From NCBI GenBank assembly GCA_013820975.1, contig JACDHQ010000120.1, positions 1 through 6,674 on the forward strand: a stretch of 6,674 bases of DNA. The letters are read 5' to 3'. Of the stretch, positions 1 to 6,674 are shown piece after piece; the stretch's first letter is position 1, and each line of letters opens with the position of its first letter. The DNA comes from Gemmatimonadaceae bacterium (GTDB lineage: Bacteria; Gemmatimonadota; Gemmatimonadetes; Gemmatimonadales; Gemmatimonadaceae). Below the pieces are notes generated by a model. That model ran no database searches. It saw only the letters and a program-made list of their open reading frames with translations, and was not told where the DNA came from. The position numbers and the translations under genes are program-made.

Positions 1-957
1 GACGCACGTGCGGTTGCTGAGGTCGCGGGGCAATACGGGCTCGAGCATCGGATGGCGGATCTCGCGGACCCCACCGCGCTCGACGCGGCGCTCGACGGCA
101 TGCGCGTGGTGCTGCACTGCGCCGGCCCGTTCATGCACACGTCGCGGCCGATGGTCGACGCCTGTCTTCGCCGCGGCGTGCACTACCTCGACATCACTGG
201 CGAGATGGCCGTGTTCGAGGCGCTCGCCGCGCGCGATGCTGAGGCAGATGCGCGCGGAGTGACGCTGCTCCCCGGCGTCGGCTTCGACGTGGTCCCCTCC
301 GACTGCCTCGCCGCGCACCTCGCGCAACGCCTGCCCGGCGCCACGGAGCTCGTGCTCGCGTTCCAGGGACTGGGCGGTGTCTCCCGTGGGACGGCGACGA
401 CCATGGCGGAAAATGCCGGAACCGGCGGTGCCGTGCGACGGGATGGACAGATCATTGAAGTGCCGGCGGCGTGGCGCTCCCGGGATATCGAGTTCGTCGG
501 TGGAGCGCCGGCGCTCGCTGTCACCATTCCGTGGGGGGACGTCGCAACGGCGTGGCACAGCACGGGAATCCCGAACATTGCCGTCTACATGGCGATGACG
601 CCCGCGATGCGGCGTGCACTGGTCGCAAGTCGCTGGCTCGGGCCGTTGCTGAGGCTACCGCTGGTTCCGCGGCGGCTGGTGGCGAAGGCAAGAGCACGGA
701 AGCCGGGGCCGAGTGACGCGGCGCGGATGCGCGGCGTGAGCCGGTTCTGGGGGGAGGTGCGGGATGCGCGCGGCAATCGTGCCGTCTCGCGGCTGACCGC
801 GCCGGAGGGGTACACCCTCACCGCGCGCACCGCCGTTGCTGCGGCGCAGCGGGTGCTCGCGGGTGGAGTCGCGACGGGATTCCAGACGCCATCGCAGGCG
901 TTCGGGGCGGACTTCATCCTCGAGCAGCGCGATACGAGGCGCGAGGATGTGGAGTGA
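1..957 (+). CDS. Saccharopine dehydrogenase-like NAD(P)-binding oxidoreductase, 5' truncated
   Basis: The frame is open from base 1 to a TGA at 955-957, giving 318 visible residues; the true start and the first Rossmann beta-alpha-beta unit with its glycine motif lie upstream of the window. The visible part begins in the nucleotide-binding fold. Family hallmarks are an ADLAD segment (19-23), VVLHCAGPF (36-44), then YLDITGE (62-68) and GVGFDVVPSDC (92-102). This pattern is typical of the saccharopine dehydrogenase NADP-binding family, which includes the trans-acting enoyl reductases of lipid and polyketide pathways. The middle and C-terminal parts are less conserved, and the substrate cannot be told. 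An ATG at 52 is only an internal methionine, since the coding pattern continues upstream of it. The gene ends 6 nt from the stop of the convergent permease gene. The family call is fairly safe; true saccharopine (lysine) metabolism is unlikely from the motif pattern alone. Confidence 0.85.
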   Translation, partial: DARAVAEVAGQYGLEHRMADLADPTALDAALDGMRVVLHCAGPFMHTSRPMVDACLRRGVHYLDITGEMAVFEALAARDAEADARGVTLLPGVGFDVVPSDCLAAHLAQRLPGATELVLAFQGLGGVSRGTATTMAENAGTGGAVRRDGQIIEVPAAWRSRDIEFVGGAPALAVTIPWGDVATAWHSTGIPNIAVYMAMTPAMRRALVASRWLGPLLRLPLVPRRLVAKARARKPGPSDAARMRGVSRFWGEVRDARGNRAVSRLTAPEGYTLTARTAVAAAQRVLAGGVATGFQTPSQAFGADFILEQRDTRREDVE

Positions 958-963
958 GTTGCC

Positions 964-970
<7 letters not shown>
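951..970. terminator. Candidate bidirectional hairpin over two convergent stop codons
   Basis: The bases form an imperfect hairpin: a stem of GTGAG (954-958) and CTCAC (963-967) around a TTGC loop, extended by two G-C pairs beyond one A/G mismatch. The TGA of the oxidoreductase (955-957) pairs with the reverse-strand stop of permease B (964-966). An 8-bp palindrome, GCGATCGC, follows at 971-978. Neither strand has a T-tract after the stem, so intrinsic termination is doubtful. This is the only structure in the 6-nt convergent junction. Confidence 0.3.
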
Positions 971-2073
<1,103 letters not shown>

Positions 2074-2094
2074 GGGTCGCGGCTCACGGGTGGC

Positions 2095-2130
2095 CGCGCA
2101 TGCATCCGCGCATGCGTCCGCTCATGCGTC
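2095..2130. repeat. Three tandem 12-bp repeats at the permease A/B junction
   Basis: Three adjacent 12-mers read CGCGCATGCATC (2095-2106), CGCGCATGCGTC (2107-2118) and CGCTCATGCGTC (2119-2130). The outer copies each differ from the middle one by a single base. The third copy contains the TGA stop of permease A (2124-2122 on the minus strand); the other copies have TGC there. CGCATGC (2097-2103) and GCATGCG (2110-2116) can pair as a 7-bp stem with a 6-nt loop in the mRNA between the two permease cistrons. A 13-codon mini-ORF begins at the ATGA overlap at 2125 and ends at 2084, 10 nt before the permease B start, so it could help carry ribosomes across the gap. Confidence 0.85.
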
Positions 2131-3261
2131 GTCCCCCTCGCGCCGCGCGATCTCGGCGCGTGCTTCCTGCTCGCCTTGCTCCGTGAGCGACCATGTGTCG
2201 TCGGCAGCGCGCGCCGCCAGCCCCCGCGACGCCAGCACATCGAGCGTCCGGCGCACGCCGCCCCGTCTGGCGTCCATCGCCTGCAGCACGGCCAGCTTGT
2301 GTCCATGGCCGCGCTCCTTGTGATGGCTGGCAAGCGCATACAGGTCCGTGAGCACCGCACCCGTCCGCACCGTCTGCTGGTTGCGCTTGTGGCGCACCCA
2401 CTCCCACACCAGCCCGCGGCGCGGGGCAAGCGCAATCGAGAGGACCACCACCATCGTCACCGCGAGCACGATTGCCGGCCCGGTAGGAATGCCCGCAGCC
2501 GTGCTGCTCGCGACCGCCCCCGTCACGCCGCCGAGGGCCCCGAAGACCGCCGACAGCACGACCATCACGCCGAGCGAGTCCGTCCACTGCCGCGCCGCGG
2601 CGGCCGGCGCCACGACCATGGCGCTCATCAGCACGACACCCACCGTCTGCAGCCCGATCACGATCGCGATCACCAGCACCGTCGTCAGCAGCACGTCGAT
2701 GCCGCGCATCCCGATCCCCAGCGACTTGCCGAACTCGCGGTCGAAGCTCAGGAGCTTGAACTCCTTCCAGAAGAGCGCGACGACGCCGAGCGCCACGGAG
2801 CCGAGCACGGCGATCACGATCACGTCGTCCACCACGAGCGTGGCGGCCTGGCCGAACAGGAAGGTGTTGAGCCCTGCCTGACTGGCCGTAGGCTCGCGCT
2901 GCACGTAGGTGAGCAGCACGAGGCCGATGCCGAAGAAAACCGACAGGACGATCCCGAGCGCGGTGTCTTCAGGGAGCCGGCTCTGCCGGACGATCCACAT
3001 CACCGTCAGCGCGCCAAGCCATCCGGCGACCGCCGCGCCGACCACGAGCCACAGCGGATCCTTGGCGCCCGTGAACATGAAGGCGAGCACGATTCCCGGG
3101 AGCGCGGCGTGCGAGATGGCGTCACCGAGCAGGCTCTGGCGACGCAGCACCGCGAATGCGCCGAGGGTGCCGCTGACGACGCCCAGCGCCATGGCGCCGA
3201 GTGCCACCGTACGGAGCGTGTAGTCGAAGAAGAGGTCGTGCAGCAGCCGGCCCGCGTCCAC
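2122..3261 (-). CDS. Metal ABC transporter permease A with C-terminal winged-helix domain
   Basis: This 379-residue ABC-3 family (ZnuB/MntB-like) membrane permease would pair with permease B in a transition-metal importer. About eight hydrophobic segments fill residues 13-278. The family hallmark LLGDAISHAALPGIVLAF lies near residue 44, and LMSAMVVAPAAAARQW lies in the later membrane part. From APRRG (279-283) about 100 extra residues follow. The likely winged helix-turn-helix spans roughly 303-370: helix VLTDLYALASHH, helix KLAVLQAMDA, recognition-like helix GGVRRTLDVLASRGL, and wing DDTWSLTEQG. The start is GTG at 3261, supported by a GAGGT Shine-Dalgarno 8 nt upstream; the gene follows the ATPase stop by 6 nt. 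The C-terminus (GDDA) and stop lie in a 12-bp tandem repeat. The tail parallels that of permease B in position and layout but is clearly diverged in sequence. Confidence 0.93.
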   Translation of the reverse strand: MDAGRLLHDLFFDYTLRTVALGAMALGVVSGTLGAFAVLRRQSLLGDAISHAALPGIVLAFMFTGAKDPLWLVVGAAVAGWLGALTVMWIVRQSRLPEDTALGIVLSVFFGIGLVLLTYVQREPTASQAGLNTFLFGQAATLVVDDVIVIAVLGSVALGVVALFWKEFKLLSFDREFGKSLGIGMRGIDVLLTTVLVIAIVIGLQTVGVVLMSAMVVAPAAAARQWTDSLGVMVVLSAVFGALGGVTGAVASSTAAGIPTGPAIVLAVTMVVVLSIALAPRRGLVWEWVRHKRNQQTVRTGAVLTDLYALASHHKERGHGHKLAVLQAMDARRGGVRRTLDVLASRGLAARAADDTWSLTEQGEQEARAEIARREGDDA

Positions 3262-3267
3262 GACCCG

Positions 3268-4080
3268 CTACCTCAATGCCGAAAGCCAGGGCGCGTCGTC
3301 GGCATCGTCGCCATCGCCCTTGCCGCTGCCGTCGCCGTTGCTCGTGCCGTTGCTGGTGCCGGAGTGGAACGGCACGCGGCCGCTGTACGCGAGGCGGATG
3401 TTGGCCTCGGTGAACGCCTCCTTCACCGGGCCTGCGGCGATCAGGCGCACATTCAGGAGTGTCACCCAGTCGAAGTACTCGGGCACGGTCTGCAGCGCGT
3501 GGTGCACCGCAATCACCGTATTGCCGGTGTCGCGCAGCTCCCGCAGCACGTCCATGATCGCCCGCTCGGTCTTCGCATCGACCCCCTGGAACGGCTCGTC
3601 CATGAGATAGATGCACGCGTCCTGCACGAGCGCCCGCGCGAGGAAGACCCGCTGCTGCTGGCCGCCGGAGAGCTGGCTGATCTGGCGCTCCGCGAGGTCG
3701 GTCATCCCCACCTTGTCGAGCGCCTGCATCGCCAGCGCACGCTCGCGCCCCCCCGGGCGCCTGATCCAGCCGAGTGCGCCGTAGCGCCCCATCATCACCA
3801 CGTCGAGCACCGACGTCGGGAAGTCCCAGTCCACGCTGCCGCGCTGCGGCACGTACGCCAGCAGGTGCCGCTGCCTCCGGTACGGCTTGCCCTGCACCAG
3901 CACCTGACCCGCCGCAGGATCGATGAGGCCGAGGATCGCCTTGATCAGCGTCGTCTTGCCCGCGCCGTTGGGGCCGACCACGGCCATCAGGATGCCCGAC
4001 GGGACGGTGAGATCGAGGTCCCACAGCACCGGCTTGTCCTGATACGCGACCGTAAGGTCGTTGATCTCGATGGCGTTCAT
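3268..4080 (-). CDS. Metal ABC transporter ATP-binding protein (Mn/Zn/Fe type)
   Basis: This 270-residue cytoplasmic ATPase would energise metal import through the two permeases encoded downstream. All nucleotide-binding motifs are intact: A-loop Y13, Walker [10 protein letters not shown] (36-44), Q-loop Q79, signature LSGGQQ (137-142), Walker B IYLMDE (157-162), D-loop near 166-168 and H-loop H193-H194. The Q-loop context [12 protein letters not shown] (77-88) is typical of the manganese/zinc/iron chelate-type importer ATPases (ZnuC/MntB/TroB group). The ATG at 4080 overlaps the lipoprotein stop as ATGA, implying translational coupling. After the catalytic domain comes a Gly/Asp/Ser-rich low-complexity linker (241-262, with two GTSN units) and a short end, APWLSALR, not normal for the family. 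Function is clear; the exact metal is not. Confidence 0.95.
   Translation of the reverse strand: MNAIEINDLTVAYQDKPVLWDLDLTVPSGILMAVVGPNGAGKTTLIKAILGLIDPAAGQVLVQGKPYRRQRHLLAYVPQRGSVDWDFPTSVLDVVMMGRYGALGWIRRPGGRERALAMQALDKVGMTDLAERQISQLSGGQQQRVFLARALVQDACIYLMDEPFQGVDAKTERAIMDVLRELRDTGNTVIAVHHALQTVPEYFDWVTLLNVRLIAAGPVKEAFTEANIRLAYSGRVPFHSGTSNGTSNGDGSGKGDGDDADDAPWLSALR
3270..3274 (-). promoter_or_regulatory. Ribosome binding site of permease A
   Basis: On the minus strand GAGGT is followed by 8 nt and the GTG at 3261. It overlaps the TAG stop of the ATPase gene (3270-3268). It is the best Shine-Dalgarno match among the importer genes and decides the GTG start. Confidence 0.7.
3334..3357. repeat. 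12-bp tandem duplication in the ATPase 3' end
   Basis: GCCGTTGCTCGT (3334-3345) and GCCGTTGCTGGT (3346-3357) match at 11 of 12 bases. On the minus strand they encode GTSN twice (residues 241-248) and open the Gly/Asp-rich linker. The unit length keeps the reading frame, as expected for slippage in a disordered tail. Confidence 0.8.
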
Positions 4081-5033
4081 GGCGCGGGACTCGTGTCGAG
4101 CAGCGCGTCCACGATGGAGTTGACGTTGTGGCGCACCATCCCGATGTACGTCCCTTCGGGAGTGCCGGCGTCGCCCATCGCGTCGGAGAAGAGCGGGCTC
4201 CCGATGCGCGGCTGGAAGCCGCGGGAGCGCGCAGCGAGCTGCACGGCCGCAATCGTGCGGCGCGGAATGGACGTCTCGATGAAGATCGCCGGGATCCGGC
4301 GCTCCACGATGAGGTCGGCGAGCCGCTGGACGTCGGCGGTCCCGGCCTCCGAGACCGTGCTGATCCCCTGCAGCCCCTTCACCTCGAATGCGTACGCGCG
4401 CCCGAAGTAATTGAACGCATCGTGCGCAGTCACGAGCACCCGCCGCTCGGCGGGAACCTCCTGCGTCCGCGCCTGCACCCAGCGATGCAGCGAGTCGAGC
4501 TGGGCGAGATATGCGCGGGAGTTGGCGCGATACGTGGCAGCGCCCGCGCTGTCGCGGGCCGAGAGTGCGCGCTCGACCTGTTCGACCGCCTGCATCCAGA
4601 GGCTGACGTCGAACCAGAGGTGCGGATCGTATGCACCTGCGAACTCGGGGGGTGCGAGCAGGGTACCGCGGTCGATGCTGTCGGTGACTGCCACTGTCTG
4701 GATGCGCCCGCGCATCTGCTCGAGCACGTCGCCCATGGCGGCCTCGAGGTGGAGTCCGTTGTAGAAGACGATGTCGGCGTTGGAGAGCTTCCGGACGTCA
4801 CCGGCGCTGGCGCGGTACAGGTGGGGGTCGATTCCCGGGCCCATCAGTCCCTCGACCATGACGCGCTCACCGCCAACCTGGCCGACGATGTCGGCGATCA
4901 TGCCCGTGGTGGCGACTGCCTGGAGGCGGGGGTCGTTGGAGCGGGGGTCGGCGGTGCAGCCTTGGGTTACTGCAAGGACGGTCAGGAGGACCGCGGTCTT
5001 CAGGAATGCGGGGTGGGCGGGCGTGCTGAGCAA
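4077..5033 (-). CDS. Metal-binding lipoprotein of ABC importer (TroA/ZnuA-like)
   Basis: This is the extracytoplasmic solute-binding protein of cluster A-I. With the chosen TTG start it has 318 residues. A lipoprotein signal peptide has K12, a hydrophobic run (14-22) and lipobox VTQGC with the acylated cysteine C26. Four ligands match the classical TroA set: H71 in GIDPHLY, H138 in YDPHLWFD, H204 in [10 protein letters not shown] and D284 in PLFSDAMGD. There is no His/Asp-rich loop as in Zn-specific ZnuA proteins, so Mn or broad specificity is plausible. The frame is open further up to a TTG at 5150, but that extension has no signal-peptide character and would run through the operator-like repeat. 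TTG 5033 has a weak AGG 7 nt upstream; CTG 5003 (MKTAVLL...) is an alternative. The stop overlaps the ATPase start (ATGA). Confidence 0.92.
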   Translation of the reverse strand: MLSTPAHPAFLKTAVLLTVLAVTQGCTADPRSNDPRLQAVATTGMIADIVGQVGGERVMVEGLMGPGIDPHLYRASAGDVRKLSNADIVFYNGLHLEAAMGDVLEQMRGRIQTVAVTDSIDRGTLLAPPEFAGAYDPHLWFDVSLWMQAVEQVERALSARDSAGAATYRANSRAYLAQLDSLHRWVQARTQEVPAERRVLVTAHDAFNYFGRAYAFEVKGLQGISTVSEAGTADVQRLADLIVERRIPAIFIETSIPRRTIAAVQLAARSRGFQPRIGSPLFSDAMGDAGTPEGTYIGMVRHNVNSIVDALLDTSPAP

Positions 5034-5069
5034 TGAGGTGCCTGGATGCGGTAAGGTTGGCCGAGGGTG

Positions 5070-5091
5070 AAAGTTAGGGGAGACTAAATTT
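5070..5091. promoter_or_regulatory. AT-rich inverted repeat, candidate metalloregulator operator
   Basis: AAAGTTAG and CTAAATTT form an inverted repeat (7 of 8 positions match) around the 6-bp centre GGGAGA. It is strikingly AT-rich in a GC-rich setting and lies 37-58 bp upstream of the lipoprotein start. DtxR/MntR/TroR-family repressors bind palindromes of about this size with TTAG/CTAA-like arms upstream of metal-importer genes, which is why this reading is preferred. No regulator gene is visible in the window, so the binding protein is unknown. Confidence 0.5.
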
Positions 5092-5098
5092 AATGCAA
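5070..5098 (-). promoter_or_regulatory. Weak candidate promoter of the metal-importer operon
   Basis: On the minus strand TTGCAT (5098-5093) is followed after 17 nt by AACTTT (5075-5070). The -35 resembles consensus; the -10 is poor. It overlaps the inverted repeat, as expected for a repressor-controlled promoter. The 113-nt gap between the deacetylase and the lipoprotein holds nothing else recognisable. Read-through from the upstream pair is also possible. Confidence 0.3.
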
Positions 5099-5146
5099 GA
5101 GGTGGGTCAGGCGGTGCACAGCTCCCGCACGACGTCGCCCACGCCC

Positions 5147-5881
5147 TCAAAGCCCCTCAAGCAAATCCCCCACCACATCCTCCCCCTGCCCGACTCCCGA
5201 CGCCAGCGCAAACCACTCCTCCTCCGTCATCGCCAATTCCTCGAACGTTGCCTGGTGCACCCGCTGCGTCGCATGGAGCATGAACGCTTCTCGCTTCCGC
5301 CGTTCCCACGGCCGTGCATCGAGCCGCGCAGTCGGCGGTAGCCCAAGCCGCTGCAGCCGCGCCCCCGGCTTCGGCGGAAGAAACGTGGTGTAATAGAGCC
5401 GCGCAGCGCGATGCGGCAGGCCTGACCCCTCATACTCCGTCGGTAGCGCGGCAAGGAAGAACGCCGCCGTCGCCGCACGCGAGATCGCGCGGTGATCCGG
5501 ATGCCCGGTCGGCGCGCCCTCGGGACCGAAGGTCACCACGACTTCCGGCTGCACCCGGCGCAGGAAGCGCACGATGTCGCCGATCAGCACATCGGGGTCG
5601 AGCGCGGTGAGCCCCGTGTCGGGATGCCCGCAGGCGGTGAGGTCGCGGATGCCGAGGTGGCGCGCCGCGGCGTGCAGCTCGTTGCGGCGGATCGCGGCCA
5701 GCTCCTCCTGCGAATTGACGGGGACGTCCGAGCTCTTCCCCGCAGCACCATCGGTCGCGCAGAAGAGCGCGATGTGCACGCCGGCATGCGCATACCGCGC
5801 AATGCTCGCCCCCATCGCGTACGTCTCGTCGTCGGGATGCGCGAACACCAGGGCGAGCCGGCGCCCCCGGTGCGCGCTCAC
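5147..5881 (-). CDS. PIG-L/LmbE family zinc-dependent N-deacetylase
   Basis: This 244-residue protein has the PIG-L fold, whose members remove acetyl groups from GlcNAc-containing substrates (GlcNAc-PI, MshB, BshB, various natural products). Motif one, AHPDDE (14-19), supplies zinc ligands H15 and D18 and catalytic base D17. Motif two, GHPDHR (126-131), supplies the third ligand, H130. The family-typical region after strand two (CATDGAAGKSS, 41-51) is present. No signal peptide is seen, so it should be cytoplasmic. The GTG start at 5881 overlaps the dehydratase stop as GTGA, which implies coupled translation. A bacillithiol- or mycothiol-type role is possible, but no partner glycosyltransferase or ligase is in the window, so the substrate is left open. 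The next gene downstream encodes the metal-importer lipoprotein, after a 113-nt gap. Confidence 0.9.
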   Translation of the reverse strand: MSAHRGRRLALVFAHPDDETYAMGASIARYAHAGVHIALFCATDGAAGKSSDVPVNSQEELAAIRRNELHAAARHLGIRDLTACGHPDTGLTALDPDVLIGDIVRFLRRVQPEVVVTFGPEGAPTGHPDHRAISRAATAAFFLAALPTEYEGSGLPHRAARLYYTTFLPPKPGARLQRLGLPPTARLDARPWERRKREAFMLHATQRVHQATFEELAMTEEEWFALASGVGQGEDVVGDLLEGL

Positions 5882-6177
5882 CCCTTCGCCACCCGCTCGA
5901 CCTGCTCGGCCAGGTCGAGATCGAGCTGGGTGATGCCCCCCGCACTGTGCGTCGACAGCGCGACGGTCACCTTGGTGTAGCGGATGTCGATGTCGGGATG
6001 ATGGTCCATCGCGTCAGCCGCCACCGCGATCGTGTCGACGAACGCGATCCCGTCGGCAAATCGGTCGAAGGCGAAGGTCTTGGTGAGCGCGTCGCCGCGC
6101 CGGGTCCAGCCCGGCAGGGTTCCGAGGGCGCGCTGGATATCGAGATCGGGGAGCTTTGCAGGTTGTGGCATGGCCAA
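5878..6177 (-). CDS. Pterin-4a-carbinolamine dehydratase
   Basis: This 99-residue protein would dehydrate 4a-hydroxytetrahydrobiopterin, recycling the pterin cofactor of aromatic amino acid hydroxylases; some bacterial homologues are linked to folate or molybdopterin metabolism instead. The whole family signature is present: D55-x3-H59-H60-P61, then Y67, H77 and D86 at the standard spacings. Upstream lies the FAFDRFADGIAFVDTIA helix region, also typical. Length is normal. The start is TTG at 6177, because GGAG lies 7 nt upstream; the ATG at 6171 would be 13 nt from it and is the alternative. It is the first gene of the minus-strand block and overlaps the deacetylase start (GTGA). No aromatic amino acid hydroxylase is in the window, so its physiological partner is unknown. 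Confidence 0.95.
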   Translation of the reverse strand: MAMPQPAKLPDLDIQRALGTLPGWTRRGDALTKTFAFDRFADGIAFVDTIAVAADAMDHHPDIDIRYTKVTVALSTHSAGGITQLDLDLAEQVERVAKG

Positions 6178-6184
6178 GAGTTAG

Positions 6185-6188
6185 CTCC
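6185..6188 (-). promoter_or_regulatory. Ribosome binding site of the dehydratase gene
   Basis: GGAG on the minus strand is 7 nt before TTG 6177 and 13 nt before ATG 6171. The spacing favours the TTG start. Confidence 0.55.
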
Positions 6189-6200
6189 ACCGGCCCGGTC

Positions 6201-6229
6201 TTGCCACTTCGGGTTTTGTTCGGTATATA
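6201..6229 (+). promoter_or_regulatory. Candidate sigma70-type promoter of the radical SAM gene
   Basis: TTGCCA (6201-6206) matches the -35 consensus at five of six bases, the spacer is 17 nt, and TATATA (6224-6229) serves as -10. Transcription would start near 6236, about 20 nt before the ATG at 6257. The -10 lies inside a perfect palindrome, so a repressor bound there would block it. Confidence 0.5.
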
Positions 6230-6232
6230 CCG
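6221..6232. promoter_or_regulatory. Perfect 12-bp palindrome in the divergent promoter region
   Basis: CGGTATATACCG is fully self-complementary and sits in the 79-nt region between the dehydratase gene and the radical SAM gene. It offers a TATATA -10-like box to both strands, though the minus strand has no convincing -35 at the right spacing. It may be a shared promoter core or an operator; the sequence cannot decide. Confidence 0.45.
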
Positions 6233-6256
6233 GGAGCCGCATTCCCCCCGGTGCCG

Positions 6257-6674
6257 ATGCCCGAAGCACTCCAGCACGCGCTCTTTGCCCATTCCGCGGC
6301 GCACGCCGCGAGACCCCTCCCCGTCATCGGGGAGCAGCGCGACATCAGCTACTTCGGCGCGTCGGCCCGGACGATCCTCAACGGGCCCGAGACGACCGGG
6401 ATGCCCTTCTGGTCGATCAACCCGTACACCGGCTGCGCGATCGGCTGCCAGTACTGCTACGCGCGCTACGCCCACCGCTACGCCGTGGAGCGGGTCACCG
6501 CCTCCGCGGCCGACGTCAGCCTGCGGAGCGAGCTCGCCGACCTGCCGCCCTGGCTCGCCTTCGAGCGGCGCATCCTGGTCAAGCAGAACGCGGCCGATGC
6601 GCTGCGCCTGCAGCTGCGCACGCTGCATCGCCTGCCGGCGCGGTGGAAGTCCCTCCGCGAGAACGGTATCGGCA
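6257..6674 (+). CDS. SPL-like radical SAM protein, 3' truncated
   Basis: The frame stays open from ATG 6257 to the window edge, giving 139 residues. NPYTGCAIGCQYCYARYAHRY (55-75) holds the CxxxCxxC motif (C60, C64, C67) that binds the SAM-cleaving [4Fe-4S] cluster, and it resembles the NPYRGCEHGCxYCYAR consensus of the spore-photoproduct-lyase-like (PA0069/Rv2578c) group. The later ERRILVKQNAADALRLQL segment (about 107-124) also fits that group. The first 50 residues precede the core and include SYFGASARTILN. Start choice: ATG 6257 has no good Shine-Dalgarno; an in-frame GTG at 6251 is an alternative. These proteins are common outside spore formers and their substrate is mostly unknown, so true spore photoproduct repair should not be assumed. 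It is divergent from the dehydratase gene. Confidence 0.88.
   Translation, partial: MPEALQHALFAHSAAHAARPLPVIGEQRDISYFGASARTILNGPETTGMPFWSINPYTGCAIGCQYCYARYAHRYAVERVTASAADVSLRSELADLPPWLAFERRILVKQNAADALRLQLRTLHRLPARWKSLRENGIG

Noticed and set aside
52..957. Complete oxidoreductase starting at ATG 52.
   Set aside because: Coding sequence with family-like residues continues in frame to base 1, and the glycine-rich cofactor motif would be missing from such a protein.
2084..2125. 13-codon ORF at the permease A/B junction as a real peptide gene.
   Set aside because: It is generated by the 12-bp repeats and has no Shine-Dalgarno of its own; at most it bridges translation between the permeases.
5050..5062. 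TAAGGTTGGCC resembles half of a DtxR/IdeR box.
   Set aside because: The second half-site is missing, so it is not a palindrome and matches by chance are likely.
5101..5146. Possible terminator after the deacetylase gene.
   Set aside because: Only 4-bp stems (GCGG/CCGC or GTGC/GCAC) and the short palindrome CGACGTCG are present, with no T-tract directly after them.
5034..5150. Longer lipoprotein starting at TTG 5150, overlapping the deacetylase stop as TTGA.
   Set aside because: The added 39 residues are proline-rich with no signal-peptide features, would place the lipobox about 65 residues from the start, and run through the AT-rich operator candidate.

Overview
The window is GC-rich, densely packed bacterial chromosomal DNA with no rRNA, tRNA, CRISPR array or recognisable mobile element. 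Compact operons, frequent GTG/TTG starts and ATGA/GTGA stop-start overlaps fit a high-GC free-living bacterium. The gene set, with winged-helix tails on both metal permeases, suggests a lineage such as Gemmatimonadota, but this placement is a low-confidence inference.

Layout. At 1-957 (+) is the 3' part of a saccharopine dehydrogenase-like/enoyl-reductase-like oxidoreductase whose start lies outside the window. It converges, with only 6 nt between stop codons, on a minus-strand block running from 6177 down to 964. In transcription order that block holds a pterin-4a-carbinolamine dehydratase (6177-5878), a PIG-L/LmbE-type zinc deacetylase (5881-5147), a 113-nt gap with an AT-rich inverted repeat (5091-5070), and a four-gene metal ABC importer. 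The importer consists of a TroA-type lipoprotein (about 5033-4077), an ATPase (4080-3268), permease A (3261-2122) and permease B (2073-964). A divergent SPL-like radical SAM gene starts at 6257 (+) and leaves the window; it shares a 79-nt promoter region with the dehydratase gene.

How it works together. The lipoprotein would capture a transition metal (Mn, Zn or Fe) outside the membrane through H71, H138, H204 and D284. The two permeases would form the channel and the ATPase would power import. Both permeases carry about 90 extra C-terminal residues that read as winged helix-turn-helix domains facing the cytoplasm. No separate metal regulator gene is visible, and a DtxR/MntR-like operator candidate sits just upstream of the importer, so a transporter-tethered sensor or regulator is possible but unproven.

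The most noteworthy points are the paired winged-helix tails, the operator-like palindrome, and the fact that ATPase, permease A and permease B all lie in one reading frame separated by single stop codons. The permease A/B junction is a 12-bp triplet repeat in which one base creates the stop. A perfect 12-bp palindrome also lies in the divergent promoter region.
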